Shown here one piece after another: positions 18,629 to 30,194 of a stretch of DNA of 47,306 nucleotides. Source of the stretch: Bacillus sp. 123MFChir2 (GTDB taxonomy: Bacteria > Bacillota > Bacilli > Bacillales > Bacillaceae_G); NCBI RefSeq assembly GCF_000383235.1, contig NZ_KB910959.1, positions 1 through 47,306 of the forward strand, written 5' to 3'. The first letter of the stretch is position 1. Each line of letters begins with the position of its first letter. The position numbers and the translations under genes were made by a program. The notes under the pieces were generated by a model, which did not search any database, was not told the origin of the DNA, and worked only from the letters and a program-made list of their open reading frames with translations.

Positions 18629-18717
18629 AGGATGGGCGCACATCCTCGATTGTATCGAAAAGAAGGCGTAAACGTGGGAGGTTATTCCGCTAAAACCACA
18701 TTGAGGAGGAAATAAAA
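18629..18717 (+). promoter_or_regulatory. rplA leader, possible L1 autoregulatory site
   Basis: A hairpin AGGATG/CATCCT (18629-18646) is followed by GTGGGAGGTT and AACCACATTGAGGAGG. There GTGG can pair with CCAC and GGTT with AACC immediately before the rplA Shine-Dalgarno GAGGAGG. The arrangement suggests translational feedback by L1. I recall similar sequence in other Bacillus, but cannot verify it. Confidence 0.4.
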
Positions 18718-19410
18718 ATGGCTAAAAGAGGTAAAAAGTACGTAGAAGCTGCAAAGCTTGTTGATCGTGCGACTGCTTACTCTGCAACAGAGGCAGTAGA
18801 ATTAGTAAAGAAAACAAACACAGCTAAATTTGATGCAAGTGTAGAAGCTGCATTCCGTTTAGGCGTTGATCCTAAGAAAGCTGACCAACAAATTCGTGGT
18901 GCAGTTGTTCTTCCGCACGGTACTGGTAAAGTACAACGTGTATTAGTATTCGCTAAAGGCGAAAAACTAAAAGAAGCTGAAGCTGCTGGAGCTGACTTCG
19001 TAGGTGATGCAGACTACATCAACAAAATCCAACAAGGTTGGTTTGACTTTGACGTAGTAGTAGCAACTCCTGATATGATGGGTGAAGTTGGTAAACTTGG
19101 TCGTGTATTAGGACCTAAAGGTTTAATGCCAAACCCTAAAACTGGAACAGTTACTTTCGACGTAACAAAAGCAGTTAACGAAATCAAAGCTGGTAAAGTA
19201 GAATACCGCGTTGATAAAGCTGGTAACATCCATGTACCAATCGGTAAAGTATCTTTCGAAGATGCAAAATTAGTTGAAAACTTAGAAACAATTGCTGATG
19301 CGCTTCTAAAAGCTAAACCAGCTGCTGCAAAAGGCACTTACATGAAGAACGTAACAGTTGCTTCTACAATGGGACCTGGCGTACGCGTTGACGTTTCTAC
19401 TATCGCGTAA
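18718..19410 (+). CDS. rplA: 50S ribosomal protein L1
   Basis: L1 forms the mobile L1 stalk that guides deacylated tRNA out of the E site, and in many bacteria also represses its own mRNA. The 230 residues carry the two-domain fold, with [20 protein letters not shown] (domain I) and [19 protein letters not shown], the classical L1 signature (about 124-142). ATG follows GAGGAGGAAAT. It is separated from rplK by a 180-base structured leader, longer than in most bacteria, while rplJ has its own promoter downstream. Confidence 0.97.
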   Translation: MAKRGKKYVEAAKLVDRATAYSATEAVELVKKTNTAKFDASVEAAFRLGVDPKKADQQIRGAVVLPHGTGKVQRVLVFAKGEKLKEAEAAGADFVGDADYINKIQQGWFDFDVVVATPDMMGEVGKLGRVLGPKGLMPNPKTGTVTFDVTKAVNEIKAGKVEYRVDKAGNIHVPIGKVSFEDAKLVENLETIADALLKAKPAAAKGTYMKNVTVASTMGPGVRVDVSTIA

Positions 19411-19420
19411 AAATTGGAAG

Positions 19421-19449
19421 TTGACTTCGTAATGAAGTTCTAATATAAT
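19421..19449 (+). promoter_or_regulatory. Promoter of rplJ-rplL
   Basis: TTGACT (19421-19426) and TATAAT (19444-19449) are spaced by 17 bp. The expected start is about 19456, at the head of the L10 leader. Confidence 0.8.
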
Positions 19450-19469
19450 CATCTATGTTGTGAATTTTA

Positions 19470-19592
19470 ATAGTGTACCGTAGACAGTAGGTGCCAATTT
19501 GGCTTAATATCCTGCCGAGGTGTAAATATACGGAACGGAAATTTTCTGTGACTATATGCCTCCATGTCTATAACTGGGCACGGAGGCTTTTT
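19470..19592 (+). promoter_or_regulatory. L10 leader with attenuator
   Basis: The sequence from GTACCGTAGACAGTAGGTG through AATATCCTGCCGAGGTG to TATACGGAAC matches the conserved ribosomal protein L10 leader of Firmicutes. A terminator hairpin follows (19558-19592, arms GCCTCCATGTCT and GGGCACGGAGGC, then T tract). Excess L10-(L12) complex is expected to bind the leader and promote termination, a known autogenous system. Confidence 0.9.
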
Positions 19593-19642
19593 AGTGCACT
19601 TTCGGTACATCTTCTATATTAATCTACAGGAGGTGTAATAAC

Positions 19643-20143
19643 ATGACTAAAGCAATCGAAGCAAAACAACATGTTGTAACTGAAATCGCTGGTAAACTTA
19701 GCGAGAGTAAATCAACAATCGTTGTTGACTACCGTGGTTTAACGGTATCTGAAGTAACAGAATTACGTAAAGCATTACGTGAAGCTGGCGTTGAGTTCAA
19801 AGTTTACAAAAACTCTTTAACTCGTCGTGCTGCAGAAACTGCTGAACTAACTGAGTTAAACGAATACCTAACAGGACCAAACGCTATCGCGTTCAGTAAT
19901 GAAGATGTAGTTGCTCCTGCGAAAGTATTAAACGACTTCGCGAAAAAACACGAAGCTTTAGAAATTAAAGCTGGTGTAATCGAAGGTAAACTTGTAACTG
20001 TTGATGAGGTTAAAGCTATCGCTACTCTTCCATCACGTGAAGGATTACTTTCTATGCTTCTTAGCGTTCTTCAAGCTCCAATTCGTAATCTTGCACTTGC
20101 TACAAAAGCTGTTGCAGATCAAAAAGAAGAGCAAGGCGCTTAA
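19643..20143 (+). CDS. rplJ: 50S ribosomal protein L10
   Basis: L10 anchors the L7/L12 stalk to the GTPase-associated centre. The N-terminal globular domain includes [20 protein letters not shown] (about 29-48) and [12 protein letters not shown] (about 52-63). The C-terminal helix binds L12 dimers. At 166 residues it is normal. The ATG at 19643 follows AGGAGGTG. It is regulated by the L10 leader upstream and followed by rplL, so scaffold and stalk protein are made together. Confidence 0.97.
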   Translation: MTKAIEAKQHVVTEIAGKLSESKSTIVVDYRGLTVSEVTELRKALREAGVEFKVYKNSLTRRAAETAELTELNEYLTGPNAIAFSNEDVVAPAKVLNDFAKKHEALEIKAGVIEGKLVTVDEVKAIATLPSREGLLSMLLSVLQAPIRNLALATKAVADQKEEQGA

Positions 20144-20213
20144 TTTTTTAAAAGATAATTACGTGTTATCGATCAAACAATATGAACTTATTTAATTAAG
20201 GAGGATATTTACA

Positions 20214-20576
20214 ATGACTAAAGAACAAATCATTGAAGCAGTTAAAAATATGACTGTATTAGAACTTAACGACTTAGTAAAAGCTATCGAGGAAGAATTC
20301 GGCGTAACTGCTGCTGCTCCTGTAGCTGTAATGGGTGGCGCTGCTGGTGAAGCTGCTGCTGAAAAAACTGAATTTGATGTAGTACTTGCTGATGCAGGCG
20401 CTCAAAAAATCAAAGTTATCAAAGTTGTTCGCGAAATCACTGGTCTTGGATTAAAAGAAGCTAAAGAATTAGCTGACAACACTCCAAAAGCAGTTAAAGA
20501 AGGCGTTTCTAAAGAAGAAGCTGAAGAAATCAAAGCTAAACTTGAAGAAGTTGGCGCTGCTGTAGAAGTTAAGTAA
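20214..20576 (+). CDS. rplL: 50S ribosomal protein L7/L12
   Basis: This is the multicopy acidic stalk protein that recruits translation GTPases. The N-terminal dimerisation helix (1-30), an Ala-rich flexible hinge (about 34-52, [19 protein letters not shown]) and the C-terminal factor-binding domain ([20 protein letters not shown]) are all present. It has 120 residues. AAGGAGGA precedes ATG 20214. Higher expression than rplJ is expected, and a strong Shine-Dalgarno fits that. Confidence 0.98.
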   Translation: MTKEQIIEAVKNMTVLELNDLVKAIEEEFGVTAAAPVAVMGGAAGEAAAEKTEFDVVLADAGAQKIKVIKVVREITGLGLKEAKELADNTPKAVKEGVSKEEAEEIKAKLEEVGAAVEVK

Positions 20577-20598
20577 TTAACTTTTGAGGCTTTAAAAA

Positions 20599-20628
20599 AA
20601 AGCTCGCTCTTATGCGAGCTTTTTTTTT
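20599..20628 (+). terminator. Terminator after rplL
   Basis: AAAGCTCGC and GCGAGCTTT form a strong stem with a 6-base loop and a run of nine Ts. It ends about 25 bases before rsmC. Confidence 0.93.
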
Positions 20629-20653
20629 AACTGTAAAGAAAAGAGGTGGCCAT

Positions 20654-21253
20654 ATGGCAGACCATTATTTTTCTAATGATCCTTCTAGTAAAAGTGATCG
20701 TAAACGTTGGGAATATACGCTCAGAGGATCTCGATTTGTTTTCTTATCTGACCATGGAGTATTTTCAAAAAATGAAGTGGATTTTGGTTCACGTCTTTTA
20801 ATTGAAGCCTTTCAAATGCCGGATGCCCGAGGTGATGTATTAGATGTTGGGTGTGGATATGGTCCGATAGGTTTATCTTTAGCAAAAGAGTTTCAAGAGT
20901 GCGCGGTTCATATGGTGGATGTGAATGAGAGGGCGCTCGGGCTTGCGAAAGAAAACGCTGCTAATAACCGGATTGAAAATGTCCGAATTTATCAAAGTAG
21001 TGTATATGAAAATGTGAGTGGGGAATACGCTGCTATTTTATCTAATCCACCAATCCGAGCTGGGAAGCGCGTGGTGCATGAGATTCTAGAAAAAGCGGTG
21101 GATCATCTTGTGCCGGGCGGAGAGCTTTGGGTTGTAATCCAGAAAAAACAAGGTGCGCCATCTGCGGTGAAAAAATTAGAAGAAGTGTTTGATGTTGTGG
21201 AAGTCGTAGAAAAGAGAAAAGGCTATTATATCATAAAATCAAAAAAACGTTGA
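20654..21253 (+). CDS. ybxB: Class I SAM-dependent methyltransferase, RsmC-like (YbxB)
   Basis: A single-domain methyltransferase resembling the C-terminal half of RsmC, which methylates a guanine in 16S rRNA; the exact target in Bacillus is inferred. The SAM-binding motif VLDVGCGYGPIGLSLA (about 60-75) is clear. The catalytic ILSNPPIRAG (motif IV, NPP type) follows at about 128-137. The ATG at 20654 begins MADHYFSND and has AGAGGTGG just before it; an earlier in-frame start at 20612 would lie within the rplL terminator. The 199 residues match B. subtilis YbxB. It stands between rplL and rpoB, as in other Bacillus. Confidence 0.93.
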   Translation: MADHYFSNDPSSKSDRKRWEYTLRGSRFVFLSDHGVFSKNEVDFGSRLLIEAFQMPDARGDVLDVGCGYGPIGLSLAKEFQECAVHMVDVNERALGLAKENAANNRIENVRIYQSSVYENVSGEYAAILSNPPIRAGKRVVHEILEKAVDHLVPGGELWVVIQKKQGAPSAVKKLEEVFDVVEVVEKRKGYYIIKSKKR

Positions 21254-21278
21254 CTGTTATTTTTGGTTGTGTTAACAT
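21250..21278 (+). promoter_or_regulatory. Possible promoter upstream of rpoB
   Basis: TTGACT (21250-21255) and TAACAT (21273-21278) are 17 bp apart, overlapping the end of ybxB. A TATAAT also occurs at 21512-21517, close to rpoB, but with no good -35 partner; it is preceded by a small GCACA/TGTGC hairpin. Confidence 0.4.
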
Positions 21279-21374
21279 TATAAAATGCCAATATATGATT
21301 TTCTGCGTTGAGAACAATGTATATTTTTGCTTCTCTTGGAAAAGATAGTAAAATCAGCAGATTATGAAACAGAA

Positions 21375-21410
21375 TGATGGTTTTCTTATAGAAGCCATTT
21401 TTCTTTTTTG
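21375..21410 (+). terminator. Weak terminator or attenuator in the rpoB leader
   Basis: ATGGTTTTC can pair with GAAGCCAT (one bulge and one G-T pair), followed by TTTTTCTTTTTT. If transcription starts at the upstream promoter this would attenuate rpoB. Confidence 0.5.
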
Positions 21411-21542
21411 AGCAGTTAGAAACACTCAACGTATCTATCTTTTTAGAGAAAAAAGGCTACGCAATTTGTGTTAGTCGTATTTAGTTGTGATTTTGCACAT
21501 TTTTGTGCGTTTATAATACTCTTGATTTGAGGGGTGAAGCAG

Positions 21543-24500
21543 TTGACAGGTCAACTAGTTCAATACGGACGACACCGCCAACGAAGAAGTTATGCCCGTA
21601 TTAGTGAGGTATTAGAATTACCAAATCTTATCGAAATTCAAACCTCTTCTTATCAGTGGTTTCTTGATGAGGGTTTGCGAGAAATGTTTCAAGACATTTC
21701 TCCGATTGAAGACTTTACGGGAAATCTATCGCTTGAGTTTATCGACTACAGTTTAGGTGAACCGAAATACTCTGTAGAAGAATGTAAAGAGCGTGATGTG
21801 ACGTATGCAGCACCACTTCGTGTAAAAGTGCGTCTAATCAATAAAGAAACTGGTGAAGTAAAAGAGCAAGATGTGTTCATGGGGGATTTCCCGCTCATGA
21901 CAGAGACAGGAACATTTGTAATTAACGGTGCAGAACGCGTTATTGTTTCTCAGTTAGTTCGTTCACCAAGCGTATACTACAGCGGAAAAGTGGACAAAAA
22001 CGGAAAACGCGGATTTACTGCTACTGTAATTCCAAACCGCGGAGCTTGGTTGGAGTATGAAACAGATGCTAAGGATGTTGTTTATGTACGTATCGATCGT
22101 ACGCGTAAACTGCCTGTAACTGTTTTGTTACGCGCATTAGGGTTTGGCTCTGATCAAGAAATCACCGAATTGATAGGTGATAACGAATACTTAAGCAATA
22201 CGCTAGAAAAAGATAACACGGATAGCACAGAAAAAGCGTTGCTTGAAATTTATGAGCGTCTACGTCCAGGTGAACCACCGACAGTAGAAAATGCGAAGAG
22301 CTTGCTTGTTTCTCGCTTCTTTGATCCAAAACGTTATGATCTAGCAAATGTAGGTCGCTACAAAATTAATAAGAAATTACACATTAAAAACAGATTGTTT
22401 AACCAACGTCTAGCTGAAACTTTAGTGGATCCTGAGACAGGTGAAATTTTAGTAGCAGAGGGAACAATCTTAGACCGCCGTACATTAGATCGTATTTTAC
22501 CTTATTTAGAAAAGAACATTGGTTTTAAAACAGCGAAACCAATGGGCGGAGTGGTAGAAGGCGATGTTGAGTTACAATCTATTAAGATTTATGCTCCAGA
22601 TGCAGATGGAGAGCGCTCTATCAATATTATTGGTAATGCGAATATCGATCGCGATATAAAACATATTACACCAGGTGATATTATTGCATCTATTAGCTAT
22701 TTCTTTAATCTTCTATATAAAGTAGGAGACACAGACGATATTGACCATTTAGGAAACCGCCGCCTACGTTCTGTAGGGGAATTGTTACAAAACCAATTCC
22801 GTATCGGTCTTTCTCGTATGGAACGTGTTGTCCGTGAGAGAATGTCAATTCAAGATACAAATGCAATTACACCGCAAGCGTTAATTAACATTCGTCCGGT
22901 TATTGCATCTATTAAAGAGTTCTTCGGTAGCTCTCAGTTATCTCAGTTTATGGATCAAACAAACCCATTAGCAGAGTTAACACATAAACGAAGACTATCT
23001 GCATTAGGGCCTGGTGGTTTAACGCGTGAGCGTGCAGGCTTTGAAGTGCGTGACGTTCACTACTCTCACTATGGTCGTATGTGTCCAATTGAAACGCCAG
23101 AGGGACCAAACATTGGTTTGATCAACTCTCTATCTTCGTTTGCGAAAGTAAATGAATTTGGTTTCATTGAAACACCATATCGTCGTGTTGATCCAGAAAC
23201 TGGACGTGTAACAACACGCGTAGATTACTTAACAGCTGATGAACAAGATAATTATGTCGTTGCCCAAGCAAACGCACGTTTATCTGAAGATGGGGATTTC
23301 CTTGATGAAGACGTTGTAGCGCGTTTCCGCGATGAGAACGTTGTAGTAAAACGTGAACGCATCGACTACATGGATATCTCTCCAAAACAGGTTGTGTCTG
23401 CTGCAACAGCTTGTATACCGTTCTTAGAAAACGATGACTCGAACCGTGCACTAATGGGCGCGAACATGCAACGTCAAGCAGTTCCGCTTATGAACCCAGA
23501 ATCTCCAATTGTAGGTACTGGTATGGAGTATGTATCGGCGAAAGATTCAGGTGCTGCAGTAATTTGTAAACATCCTGGTATCGTTGAACGTGTAGAAGCT
23601 CGCGAGGTTTGGGTACGTCGTTATATCGAAGTAGACGGTCAACAAGTAAAAGGTGACTTAGATCGCTACAAAATGTTGAAATTCATCCGTTCTAACCAAG
23701 GAACTTGTTACAACCAACGTCCAATCGTAAGTGTTGGCGATGAAGTTGTAAAAGGCGAGATTCTTGCAGACGGTCCTTCTATGGAAAAAGGTGAACTTGC
23801 ACTTGGTCGTAACGTGCTTGTTGGCTTTATGACATGGGATGGTTATAACTACGAGGATGCGATCATTATGAGCGAACGCCTTGTAAAAGATGATGTGTAC
23901 ACTTCTATTCATATTGAAGAATATGAATCTGAAGCTCGTGATACAAAGCTAGGACCAGAAGAAATTACACGCGATATTCCAAACGTAGGGGAAGATGCGC
24001 TTCGTAATCTTGATGAGCGTGGTATTATTCGCATTGGTGCGGAAGTAAAAGATGGAGATCTACTTGTTGGTAAAGTAACACCAAAAGGTGTAACAGAATT
24101 AACAGCAGAAGAACGTCTATTACACGCGATCTTTGGTGAGAAGGCTCGTGAAGTACGTGATACATCATTACGTGTACCACACGGTGGTGGCGGTATTATC
24201 TTAGACGTAAAAGTATTCAACCGTGAAGATGGCGATGAATTGCCACCAGGTGTGAATCAACTTGTACGTGCATATATCGTTCAAAAACGTAAAATTTCTG
24301 AAGGTGACAAGATGGCCGGTCGTCACGGTAACAAAGGTGTTATCTCCCGTATTTTACCGGAAGAAGATATGCCTTACTTACCAGATGGCACACCAATCGA
24401 TATCATGTTAAACCCATTAGGGGTACCATCTCGTATGAATATCGGTCAGGTGCTAGAGCTTCATCTTGGTATGGCAGCAAGATATCTTGGTATTCATGTT

Positions 24501-25070
24501 GCAACACCAGTATTTGATGGTGCTCGTGAGGAAGATGTATGGGGAACAATCGAAGAAGCTGGTATGGCACGTGATGCGAAGACGATTCTATACGATGGCC
24601 GTACTGGTGAACCATTCGACAATCGCGTATCTGTTGGTGTCATGTACATGATTAAACTTGCACACATGGTTGACGATAAACTTCATGCTCGTTCTACTGG
24701 ACCATACTCACTTGTAACGCAGCAACCTCTTGGAGGTAAAGCACAGTTCGGTGGACAACGTTTTGGTGAGATGGAGGTTTGGGCACTTGAAGCTTACGGT
24801 GCTGCTTATACTCTTCAAGAAATCTTAACAGTTAAGTCGGATGATGTTATTGGTCGTGTGAAAACGTACGAATCGATTGTAAAAGGCGAAAACGTTCCAG
24901 AACCAGGTGTTCCTGAATCATTCAAAGTATTGATTAAGGAATTACAAAGTTTAGGTATGGATGTTAAGATGATGTCTAGCGACGATACTGAAATTGAAAT
25001 GCGTGATACTGATGATGATGATCAATCTGCAGATAAATTAAATGTCGAAGTTGAGACAACGAAGGAATAA
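21543..25070 (+). CDS. rpoB: DNA-directed RNA polymerase subunit beta
   Basis: The beta subunit forms one pincer of RNA polymerase and half of the active-site cleft. The chosen start is TTG 21543, six bases after GAGGGGTG, giving [17 protein letters not shown] and 1175 residues, as in B. subtilis, which also uses TTG. A GTG three codons earlier lies inside the ribosome binding site. The rifampicin-binding region [20 protein letters not shown] (about 464-483) carries the standard residues. Further conserved parts are [12 protein letters not shown] (lysines of the catalytic site) and the C-terminal clamp. An acidic tail ends the protein. rpoC follows 37 bases downstream. Confidence 0.98.
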   Translation: MTGQLVQYGRHRQRRSYARISEVLELPNLIEIQTSSYQWFLDEGLREMFQDISPIEDFTGNLSLEFIDYSLGEPKYSVEECKERDVTYAAPLRVKVRLINKETGEVKEQDVFMGDFPLMTETGTFVINGAERVIVSQLVRSPSVYYSGKVDKNGKRGFTATVIPNRGAWLEYETDAKDVVYVRIDRTRKLPVTVLLRALGFGSDQEITELIGDNEYLSNTLEKDNTDSTEKALLEIYERLRPGEPPTVENAKSLLVSRFFDPKRYDLANVGRYKINKKLHIKNRLFNQRLAETLVDPETGEILVAEGTILDRRTLDRILPYLEKNIGFKTAKPMGGVVEGDVELQSIKIYAPDADGERSINIIGNANIDRDIKHITPGDIIASISYFFNLLYKVGDTDDIDHLGNRRLRSVGELLQNQFRIGLSRMERVVRERMSIQDTNAITPQALINIRPVIASIKEFFGSSQLSQFMDQTNPLAELTHKRRLSALGPGGLTRERAGFEVRDVHYSHYGRMCPIETPEGPNIGLINSLSSFAKVNEFGFIETPYRRVDPETGRVTTRVDYLTADEQDNYVVAQANARLSEDGDFLDEDVVARFRDENVVVKRERIDYMDISPKQVVSAATACIPFLENDDSNRALMGANMQRQAVPLMNPESPIVGTGMEYVSAKDSGAAVICKHPGIVERVEAREVWVRRYIEVDGQQVKGDLDRYKMLKFIRSNQGTCYNQRPIVSVGDEVVKGEILADGPSMEKGELALGRNVLVGFMTWDGYNYEDAIIMSERLVKDDVYTSIHIEEYESEARDTKLGPEEITRDIPNVGEDALRNLDERGIIRIGAEVKDGDLLVGKVTPKGVTELTAEERLLHAIFGEKAREVRDTSLRVPHGGGGIILDVKVFNREDGDELPPGVNQLVRAYIVQKRKISEGDKMAGRHGNKGVISRILPEEDMPYLPDGTPIDIMLNPLGVPSRMNIGQVLELHLGMAARYLGIHVATPVFDGAREEDVWGTIEEAGMARDAKTILYDGRTGEPFDNRVSVGVMYMIKLAHMVDDKLHARSTGPYSLVTQQPLGGKAQFGGQRFGEMEVWALEAYGAAYTLQEILTVKSDDVIGRVKTYESIVKGENVPEPGVPESFKVLIKELQSLGMDVKMMSSDDTEIEMRDTDDDDQSADKLNVEVETTKE

Positions 25071-25107
25071 TTGGGATAACCTGTAGACTAAAAGGGAGGT
25101 AGGCCCC

Positions 25108-28100
25108 TTGATAGATGTAAATAACTTTGAATATATGAAGATCGGACTTGCATCACCAGACAAAATTCGTTCTTGGTCATATGGGGAAGTAAAAAAACCC
25201 GAAACGATTAACTATCGTACATTGAAACCAGAGAAAGACGGTTTGTTCTGTGAGCGTATTTTCGGTCCCACAAAAGACTGGGAATGTCATTGTGGTAAAT
25301 ATAAACGTGTCCGCTATAAAGGTGTAGTTTGTGATCGATGCGGCGTTGAAGTAACGCGTGCGAAAGTTCGCCGTGAACGTATGGGTCATATTGAATTAGC
25401 TGCTCCTGTATCTCATATTTGGTATTTCAAAGGTATCCCAAGCCGCATGGGACTTGTCTTAGACATGTCCCCTCGCGCGCTTGAAGAAGTAATTTATTTC
25501 GCTTCTTATGTGGTAACAGAAAGCGGCGATACACCGCTTGATAAGAAGCAACTTCTTTCGGAGAAGGAATACCGTGCGTATCGCGATAGATACGGAAACT
25601 CTTTCCAAGCTTCTATGGGCGCAGAGGCAATTAAGAAGTTATTACAAGATATCGATCTAGATAAAGAAGTAGACTTCTTAAAAGAAGAGTTAAAAACAGC
25701 ACAAGGACAACGCCGTACTCGTGCTATTAAACGTCTAGAAGTATTAGAAGCATTCCGTAACTCTGGAAATGAACCATCTTGGATGATTCTAGATGTTCTT
25801 CCAGTTATCCCACCAGAGCTTCGTCCAATGGTACAGCTAGATGGTGGACGTTTTGCAACTTCTGACTTAAATGACTTATACCGTCGTGTAATTAACCGTA
25901 ACAATCGTTTAAAACGTTTATTAGACCTAGGTGCTCCAAGCATCATTGTTCAAAATGAAAAACGTATGTTACAAGAAGCGGTAGATGCTTTAATCGATAA
26001 TGGTCGTCGTGGCCGTCCAGTTACTGGACCTGGTAACCGTCCATTAAAATCTCTTTCACATATGTTAAAAGGTAAGCAAGGACGCTTCCGTCAAAACTTA
26101 TTAGGTAAACGTGTTGACTACTCTGGTCGTTCGGTTATCGTTGTAGGACCGAACTTAAAAATGTACCAATGCGGTCTGCCAAAAGAAATGGCGCTTGAAC
26201 TGTTCAAGCCTTTCGTTATGAAAGAGCTAGTAGGACAAGGTTTAGCACACAACATTAAGAGTGCGAAACGTAAAATTGAACGAGTACAACCTGAAGTTTG
26301 GGACGTTTTAGAATCTGTGATTAAAGAACATCCTGTACTTCTAAACCGCGCTCCAACGCTTCACCGTCTTGGTATTCAGGCGTTTGAACCTACATTAGTA
26401 GAAGGGCGCGCAATCCGTCTGCATCCACTTGTATGTACTGCATACAACGCGGACTTTGACGGTGACCAAATGGCGGTTCACGTTCCGCTTTCATCAGAAG
26501 CACAAGCAGAAGCGCGTCTTCTTATGTTAGCTGCACAAAACATCTTAAACCCGAAAGATGGAAAACCAGTTGTTACACCGTCTCAGGATATGGTATTAGG
26601 TAACTACTACTTAACGCTAGAGCGCGAAGGTGCGATTGGTGAAGGTATGATTTTCAAAGATACAAACGAAGCAATACTTGCATACCAAAACGGATATGTA
26701 CATTTGCATACTCGTGTTGCTGTTGCAGCAAGCTCTGTAAACAACGAAACGTTTACAGAAGAGCAAAACAGCAAACTGTTATTAACAACAGTTGGTAAGT
26801 TAATATTCAATGAAATCTTACCGAAATCTTTCCCTTACATTAACGAACCAACAAAAACAAACTTGGAGAAAGAAACTCCAGTGGAATATTTTGTTGAAAA
26901 AGGTTCTAACGTAAAAGAAATTATTGCTAGTCGCGAAGAAGTGGCACCATTTAGCAAGAAAATCCTTGGTAATATTATTGCGGAAGTATTTAAACGTTTC
27001 AAAATTACAGAAACGTCTCGCATGCTTGACCGTATGAAAAACTTAGGATTTAAATACTCTACAAAAGCTGGTATTACAGTTGGGGTAGCAGATATCCTTG
27101 TATTAGGTGAAAAAGAAGAAATTCTACACGAAGCACAAGCAAAAGTAGATACAGTAATTAAACAATTCCGTCGCGGTTTAATCACGGAAGAAGAACGTTA
27201 CGATCGTGTTATCTCTATTTGGAGTAACGCGAAGGATGTTATCCAAGGAAAATTGATGAAAACGTTAGATAAACGCAACCCGATCTTCATGATGAGTGAT
27301 TCTGGTGCCCGTGGTAACGCATCGAACTTTACTCAGCTTGCTGGTATGCGTGGTTTGATGGCTAACCCATCTGGACGTATCATCGAACTTCCAATCAAAT
27401 CAAGTTTCCGTGAAGGTTTAACGGTACTTGAGTACTTCATCTCTACACATGGTGCGCGTAAAGGTCTTGCCGATACAGCACTTAAGACTGCCGATTCTGG
27501 TTACTTAACGCGTCGTCTTGTTGACGTTGCACAAGATGTTATCGTTCGTGAAGATGACTGTGGAACAGATCGTGGTTTATTAATTGGCGCAATTAAAGAA
27601 GGAAACGAAATTATCGAATCCTTATACGATCGTCTTGTAGGACGTTTCGCAAGAAAAACTCTGAAACATCCAGAAACAGGCGAAGTGTTAGTTCGTGAAA
27701 ATGAATTAATTACAGAAGATAGTGCTCATATCATTGAAAAAGCAGGCGTTGAACAATTGTACATCCGCTCTGCGTTTACATGTAACACACGCCACGGCGT
27801 ATGTAAGAAGTGTTATGGTCGTAACTTAGCTACTGGTACAGATGTAGAGGTAGGCGAAGCGGTTGGTATTATCGCAGCTCAATCTATCGGTGAGCCAGGT
27901 ACACAGTTAACGATGCGTACATTCCATACAGGTGGTGTTGCTGGAGACGATATCACACAAGGTTTACCGCGTATTCAAGAGATTTTCGAAGCGCGTAATC
28001 CGAAAGGTCAAGCGGTTATCAGTGAAATCGACGGTGTCGTTGCAGCGATTAACGATGTGAAAGATCGTCAAGAAGTTGTTGTACAAGGCGATGTAGAAGC

Positions 28101-28719
28101 ACGTACGTATGCAATTCCTTATGGTGCTCGTCTAAAAGTAGCCCCAGGACACCGCATCGAACATGGTAAAGAACTTACTGAAGGTTCTATCGATCCGAAA
28201 GAATTACTGAAAGTAACAGATATTACAGCAGTTCAAGAATACTTGCTTCGTGAAGTTCAAAAAGTATACCGTATGCAAGGGGTAGAAATTGGTGATAAGC
28301 ACGTTGAAGTAATGGTTCGCCAAATGCTTCGTAAAGTTCGTGTAATTGATGCTGGTGAAACAGATGTATTACCAGGAACTTTACTTGATATCCATCAATT
28401 TACAGATGCAAATGCGAAAGTGTTGCTTAAAGGCAAACAACCAGCAACAGCACGCCCAATCCTTCTTGGTATTACGAAGGCTTCACTTGAAACAGATTCG
28501 TTCTTATCTGCAGCATCATTCCAGGAAACAACTCGTGTGTTAACTGATGCAGCAATTAAAGGTAAGCGTGACGAGCTTCTTGGTCTGAAAGAGAATGTTA
28601 TTATCGGTAAACTTGTTCCGGCTGGTACAGGTATGAATCATTATCGTAAAGTCGATCTTGTGAAAACAGCACAAGAAGAAACAAATGTAGAAAATGACGA
28701 GGTTTACGTAGAAAACTAA
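25108..28719 (+). CDS. rpoC: DNA-directed RNA polymerase subunit beta'
   Basis: The beta' subunit carries the catalytic magnesium triad [12 protein letters not shown] (about 446-457). The N-terminal zinc ribbon has CHCGKYKR and CDRCGVE. The second zinc site uses CGTDRG and [13 protein letters not shown] (about 890-915). The bridge-helix/trigger-loop region ([18 protein letters not shown]) is intact. The start is TTG 25108 after GGGAGGT, matching [10 protein letters not shown] of B. subtilis. It has 1203 residues, standard for Bacillus. It is downstream of rpoB in one operon. Downstream there is no L7Ae-type gene before rpsL, unlike B. subtilis. Confidence 0.98.
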   Translation: MIDVNNFEYMKIGLASPDKIRSWSYGEVKKPETINYRTLKPEKDGLFCERIFGPTKDWECHCGKYKRVRYKGVVCDRCGVEVTRAKVRRERMGHIELAAPVSHIWYFKGIPSRMGLVLDMSPRALEEVIYFASYVVTESGDTPLDKKQLLSEKEYRAYRDRYGNSFQASMGAEAIKKLLQDIDLDKEVDFLKEELKTAQGQRRTRAIKRLEVLEAFRNSGNEPSWMILDVLPVIPPELRPMVQLDGGRFATSDLNDLYRRVINRNNRLKRLLDLGAPSIIVQNEKRMLQEAVDALIDNGRRGRPVTGPGNRPLKSLSHMLKGKQGRFRQNLLGKRVDYSGRSVIVVGPNLKMYQCGLPKEMALELFKPFVMKELVGQGLAHNIKSAKRKIERVQPEVWDVLESVIKEHPVLLNRAPTLHRLGIQAFEPTLVEGRAIRLHPLVCTAYNADFDGDQMAVHVPLSSEAQAEARLLMLAAQNILNPKDGKPVVTPSQDMVLGNYYLTLEREGAIGEGMIFKDTNEAILAYQNGYVHLHTRVAVAASSVNNETFTEEQNSKLLLTTVGKLIFNEILPKSFPYINEPTKTNLEKETPVEYFVEKGSNVKEIIASREEVAPFSKKILGNIIAEVFKRFKITETSRMLDRMKNLGFKYSTKAGITVGVADILVLGEKEEILHEAQAKVDTVIKQFRRGLITEEERYDRVISIWSNAKDVIQGKLMKTLDKRNPIFMMSDSGARGNASNFTQLAGMRGLMANPSGRIIELPIKSSFREGLTVLEYFISTHGARKGLADTALKTADSGYLTRRLVDVAQDVIVREDDCGTDRGLLIGAIKEGNEIIESLYDRLVGRFARKTLKHPETGEVLVRENELITEDSAHIIEKAGVEQLYIRSAFTCNTRHGVCKKCYGRNLATGTDVEVGEAVGIIAAQSIGEPGTQLTMRTFHTGGVAGDDITQGLPRIQEIFEARNPKGQAVISEIDGVVAAINDVKDRQEVVVQGDVEARTYAIPYGARLKVAPGHRIEHGKELTEGSIDPKELLKVTDITAVQEYLLREVQKVYRMQGVEIGDKHVEVMVRQMLRKVRVIDAGETDVLPGTLLDIHQFTDANAKVLLKGKQPATARPILLGITKASLETDSFLSAASFQETTRVLTDAAIKGKRDELLGLKENVIIGKLVPAGTGMNHYRKVDLVKTAQEETNVENDEVYVEN

Positions 28720-28760
28720 AATTTTCCGTCGTAAATTTTGCATAAAAAAGATAATCTTAG

Positions 28761-28790
28761 TTGACATTATGCGATGCAAAATGTTAATAT
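28761..28790 (+). promoter_or_regulatory. Promoter of the str operon
   Basis: TTGACA (28761-28766) and TAATAT (28785-28790) are 18 bp apart, and the -10 box has an extended TG at 28782-28783. This probably starts a long leader to rpsL. Confidence 0.65.
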
Positions 28791-29064
28791 AAGCAAGGTT
28801 GCTCCTAATTAAGCGTTGAACATGATTCGACACTGTATAGTTAAAAGGTTGCAGTAGCTAGTGGCGGTGCAACACAACATACTTTTTAAAACTGGATCTC
28901 AACATTATGAGATGCAAGTAGGAGCTTCAGTAAAAGAAATAACAAGTTAAAACTGTTTTTGTGAGGAGAGAGCATTTGCTCTTCCTTGCAAAAACTTTGT
29001 TTTCAACTAATAATGAACCACCTGGATATGTGGTCATACAAACGTGCGAAGGGAGGATAAATTA
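28791..29064 (+). promoter_or_regulatory. Structured leader of rpsL (no gene)
   Basis: The 345 bases between rpoC and rpsL hold no reading frame of useful length. They contain inverted repeats: GTTGCA/TGCAAC (28853-28881), ATCTCA/TGAGAT (28896-28913), and a long hairpin at 28955-28995. In that hairpin GTTTTTG pairs with CAAAAAC and AGGAGAGAGCA pairs with TGCTCTTCCT. No T tract follows the last hairpin, so termination is unlikely. The sequence may be an RNA element controlling the str operon. Confidence 0.55.
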
Positions 29065-29487
29065 ATGCCTACTATTAACCAATTAGTGAGAAAAGGTCGT
29101 ACTGATAAAGTATGGAAATCTAAATCACCTGCGTTAAACAAAGGTTTCAACTCTTTAAAGAAAAAATCAACTGATATCTCTGCACCTCAAAAACGTGGTG
29201 TATGTACTCGTGTTGGTACAATGACTCCAAAGAAACCGAACTCAGCGTTACGTAAATACGCTCGTGTACGTTTAACAAATGGTATCGAGGTAACAGCATA
29301 CATCCCAGGTATCGGTCATAACTTACAAGAACACAGCGTAGTATTAATTCGCGGTGGTCGTGTAAAAGACTTACCAGGGGTACGTTACCACATCGTTCGT
29401 GGTGCGCTTGACACAGCTGGTGTTGATAAGCGTATGCAAGGCCGTTCTAAATATGGTACTAAGAGACCAAAACCTGCTAAGAAATAA
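29065..29487 (+). CDS. rpsL: 30S ribosomal protein S12
   Basis: S12 lies at the decoding centre and controls fidelity. The 140 residues include [20 protein letters not shown] with the conserved decoding lysine, and [14 protein letters not shown]. Both classical streptomycin-resistance positions show the susceptible lysine. ATG 29065 ([11 protein letters not shown]) follows GGGAGGATAAATTA and fits all homologues; an ATG upstream in frame does not exist close by, only a GTG in poorly matching sequence at 29044. First gene of the str operon. Confidence 0.98.
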   Translation: MPTINQLVRKGRTDKVWKSKSPALNKGFNSLKKKSTDISAPQKRGVCTRVGTMTPKKPNSALRKYARVRLTNGIEVTAYIPGIGHNLQEHSVVLIRGGRVKDLPGVRYHIVRGALDTAGVDKRMQGRSKYGTKRPKPAKK

Positions 29488-29501
29488 TAAAACTGAACTG
29501 A

Positions 29502-29987
<486 letters not shown>

Positions 29988-30045
29988 GATTCAACGTAAA
30001 ATAATTGCAAGCATAGACCGCTTTATTTGTCGCTTATGGAAGTGT

Positions 30046-30066
30046 GGAGAGGGAGAATGCCTCTCC
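30046..30066 (+). promoter_or_regulatory. Hairpin between rpsG and fusA
   Basis: GGAGAGG pairs with CCTCTCC around GAGAATG, followed by CTTTC. The T tract is short, so partial attenuation or mRNA processing is more likely than full termination. The rest of the 207-base gap has no gene. Confidence 0.5.
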
Positions 30067-30194
30067 CTTTCAATGGGCGCTCGTTTTACATAATGAGGGT
30101 ACTGGACATACTGACATATGTAACTAAATAAAGTGGCTTTTTTGCTACTTAAAATAAAAAATCCAATCCATATCAGGAAGGAGAAAGACACCAA

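Noticed and set aside
18494-18715. 73-codon + strand frame between rplK and rplA
   Set aside because: It starts within rplK in another frame and crosses the hairpin at 18561-18593. No ribosome binding site or protein family fits.
25506-25946. 146-codon open frame on the minus strand inside rpoC
   Set aside because: Antisense to a highly conserved part of rpoC with no recognisable protein features. A shadow frame.
22920-29487. Resistance-type substitutions in rpoB or rpsL
   Set aside because: The rifampicin region of RpoB and the two decoding lysine sites of S12 show ordinary residues. Nothing unusual is present.
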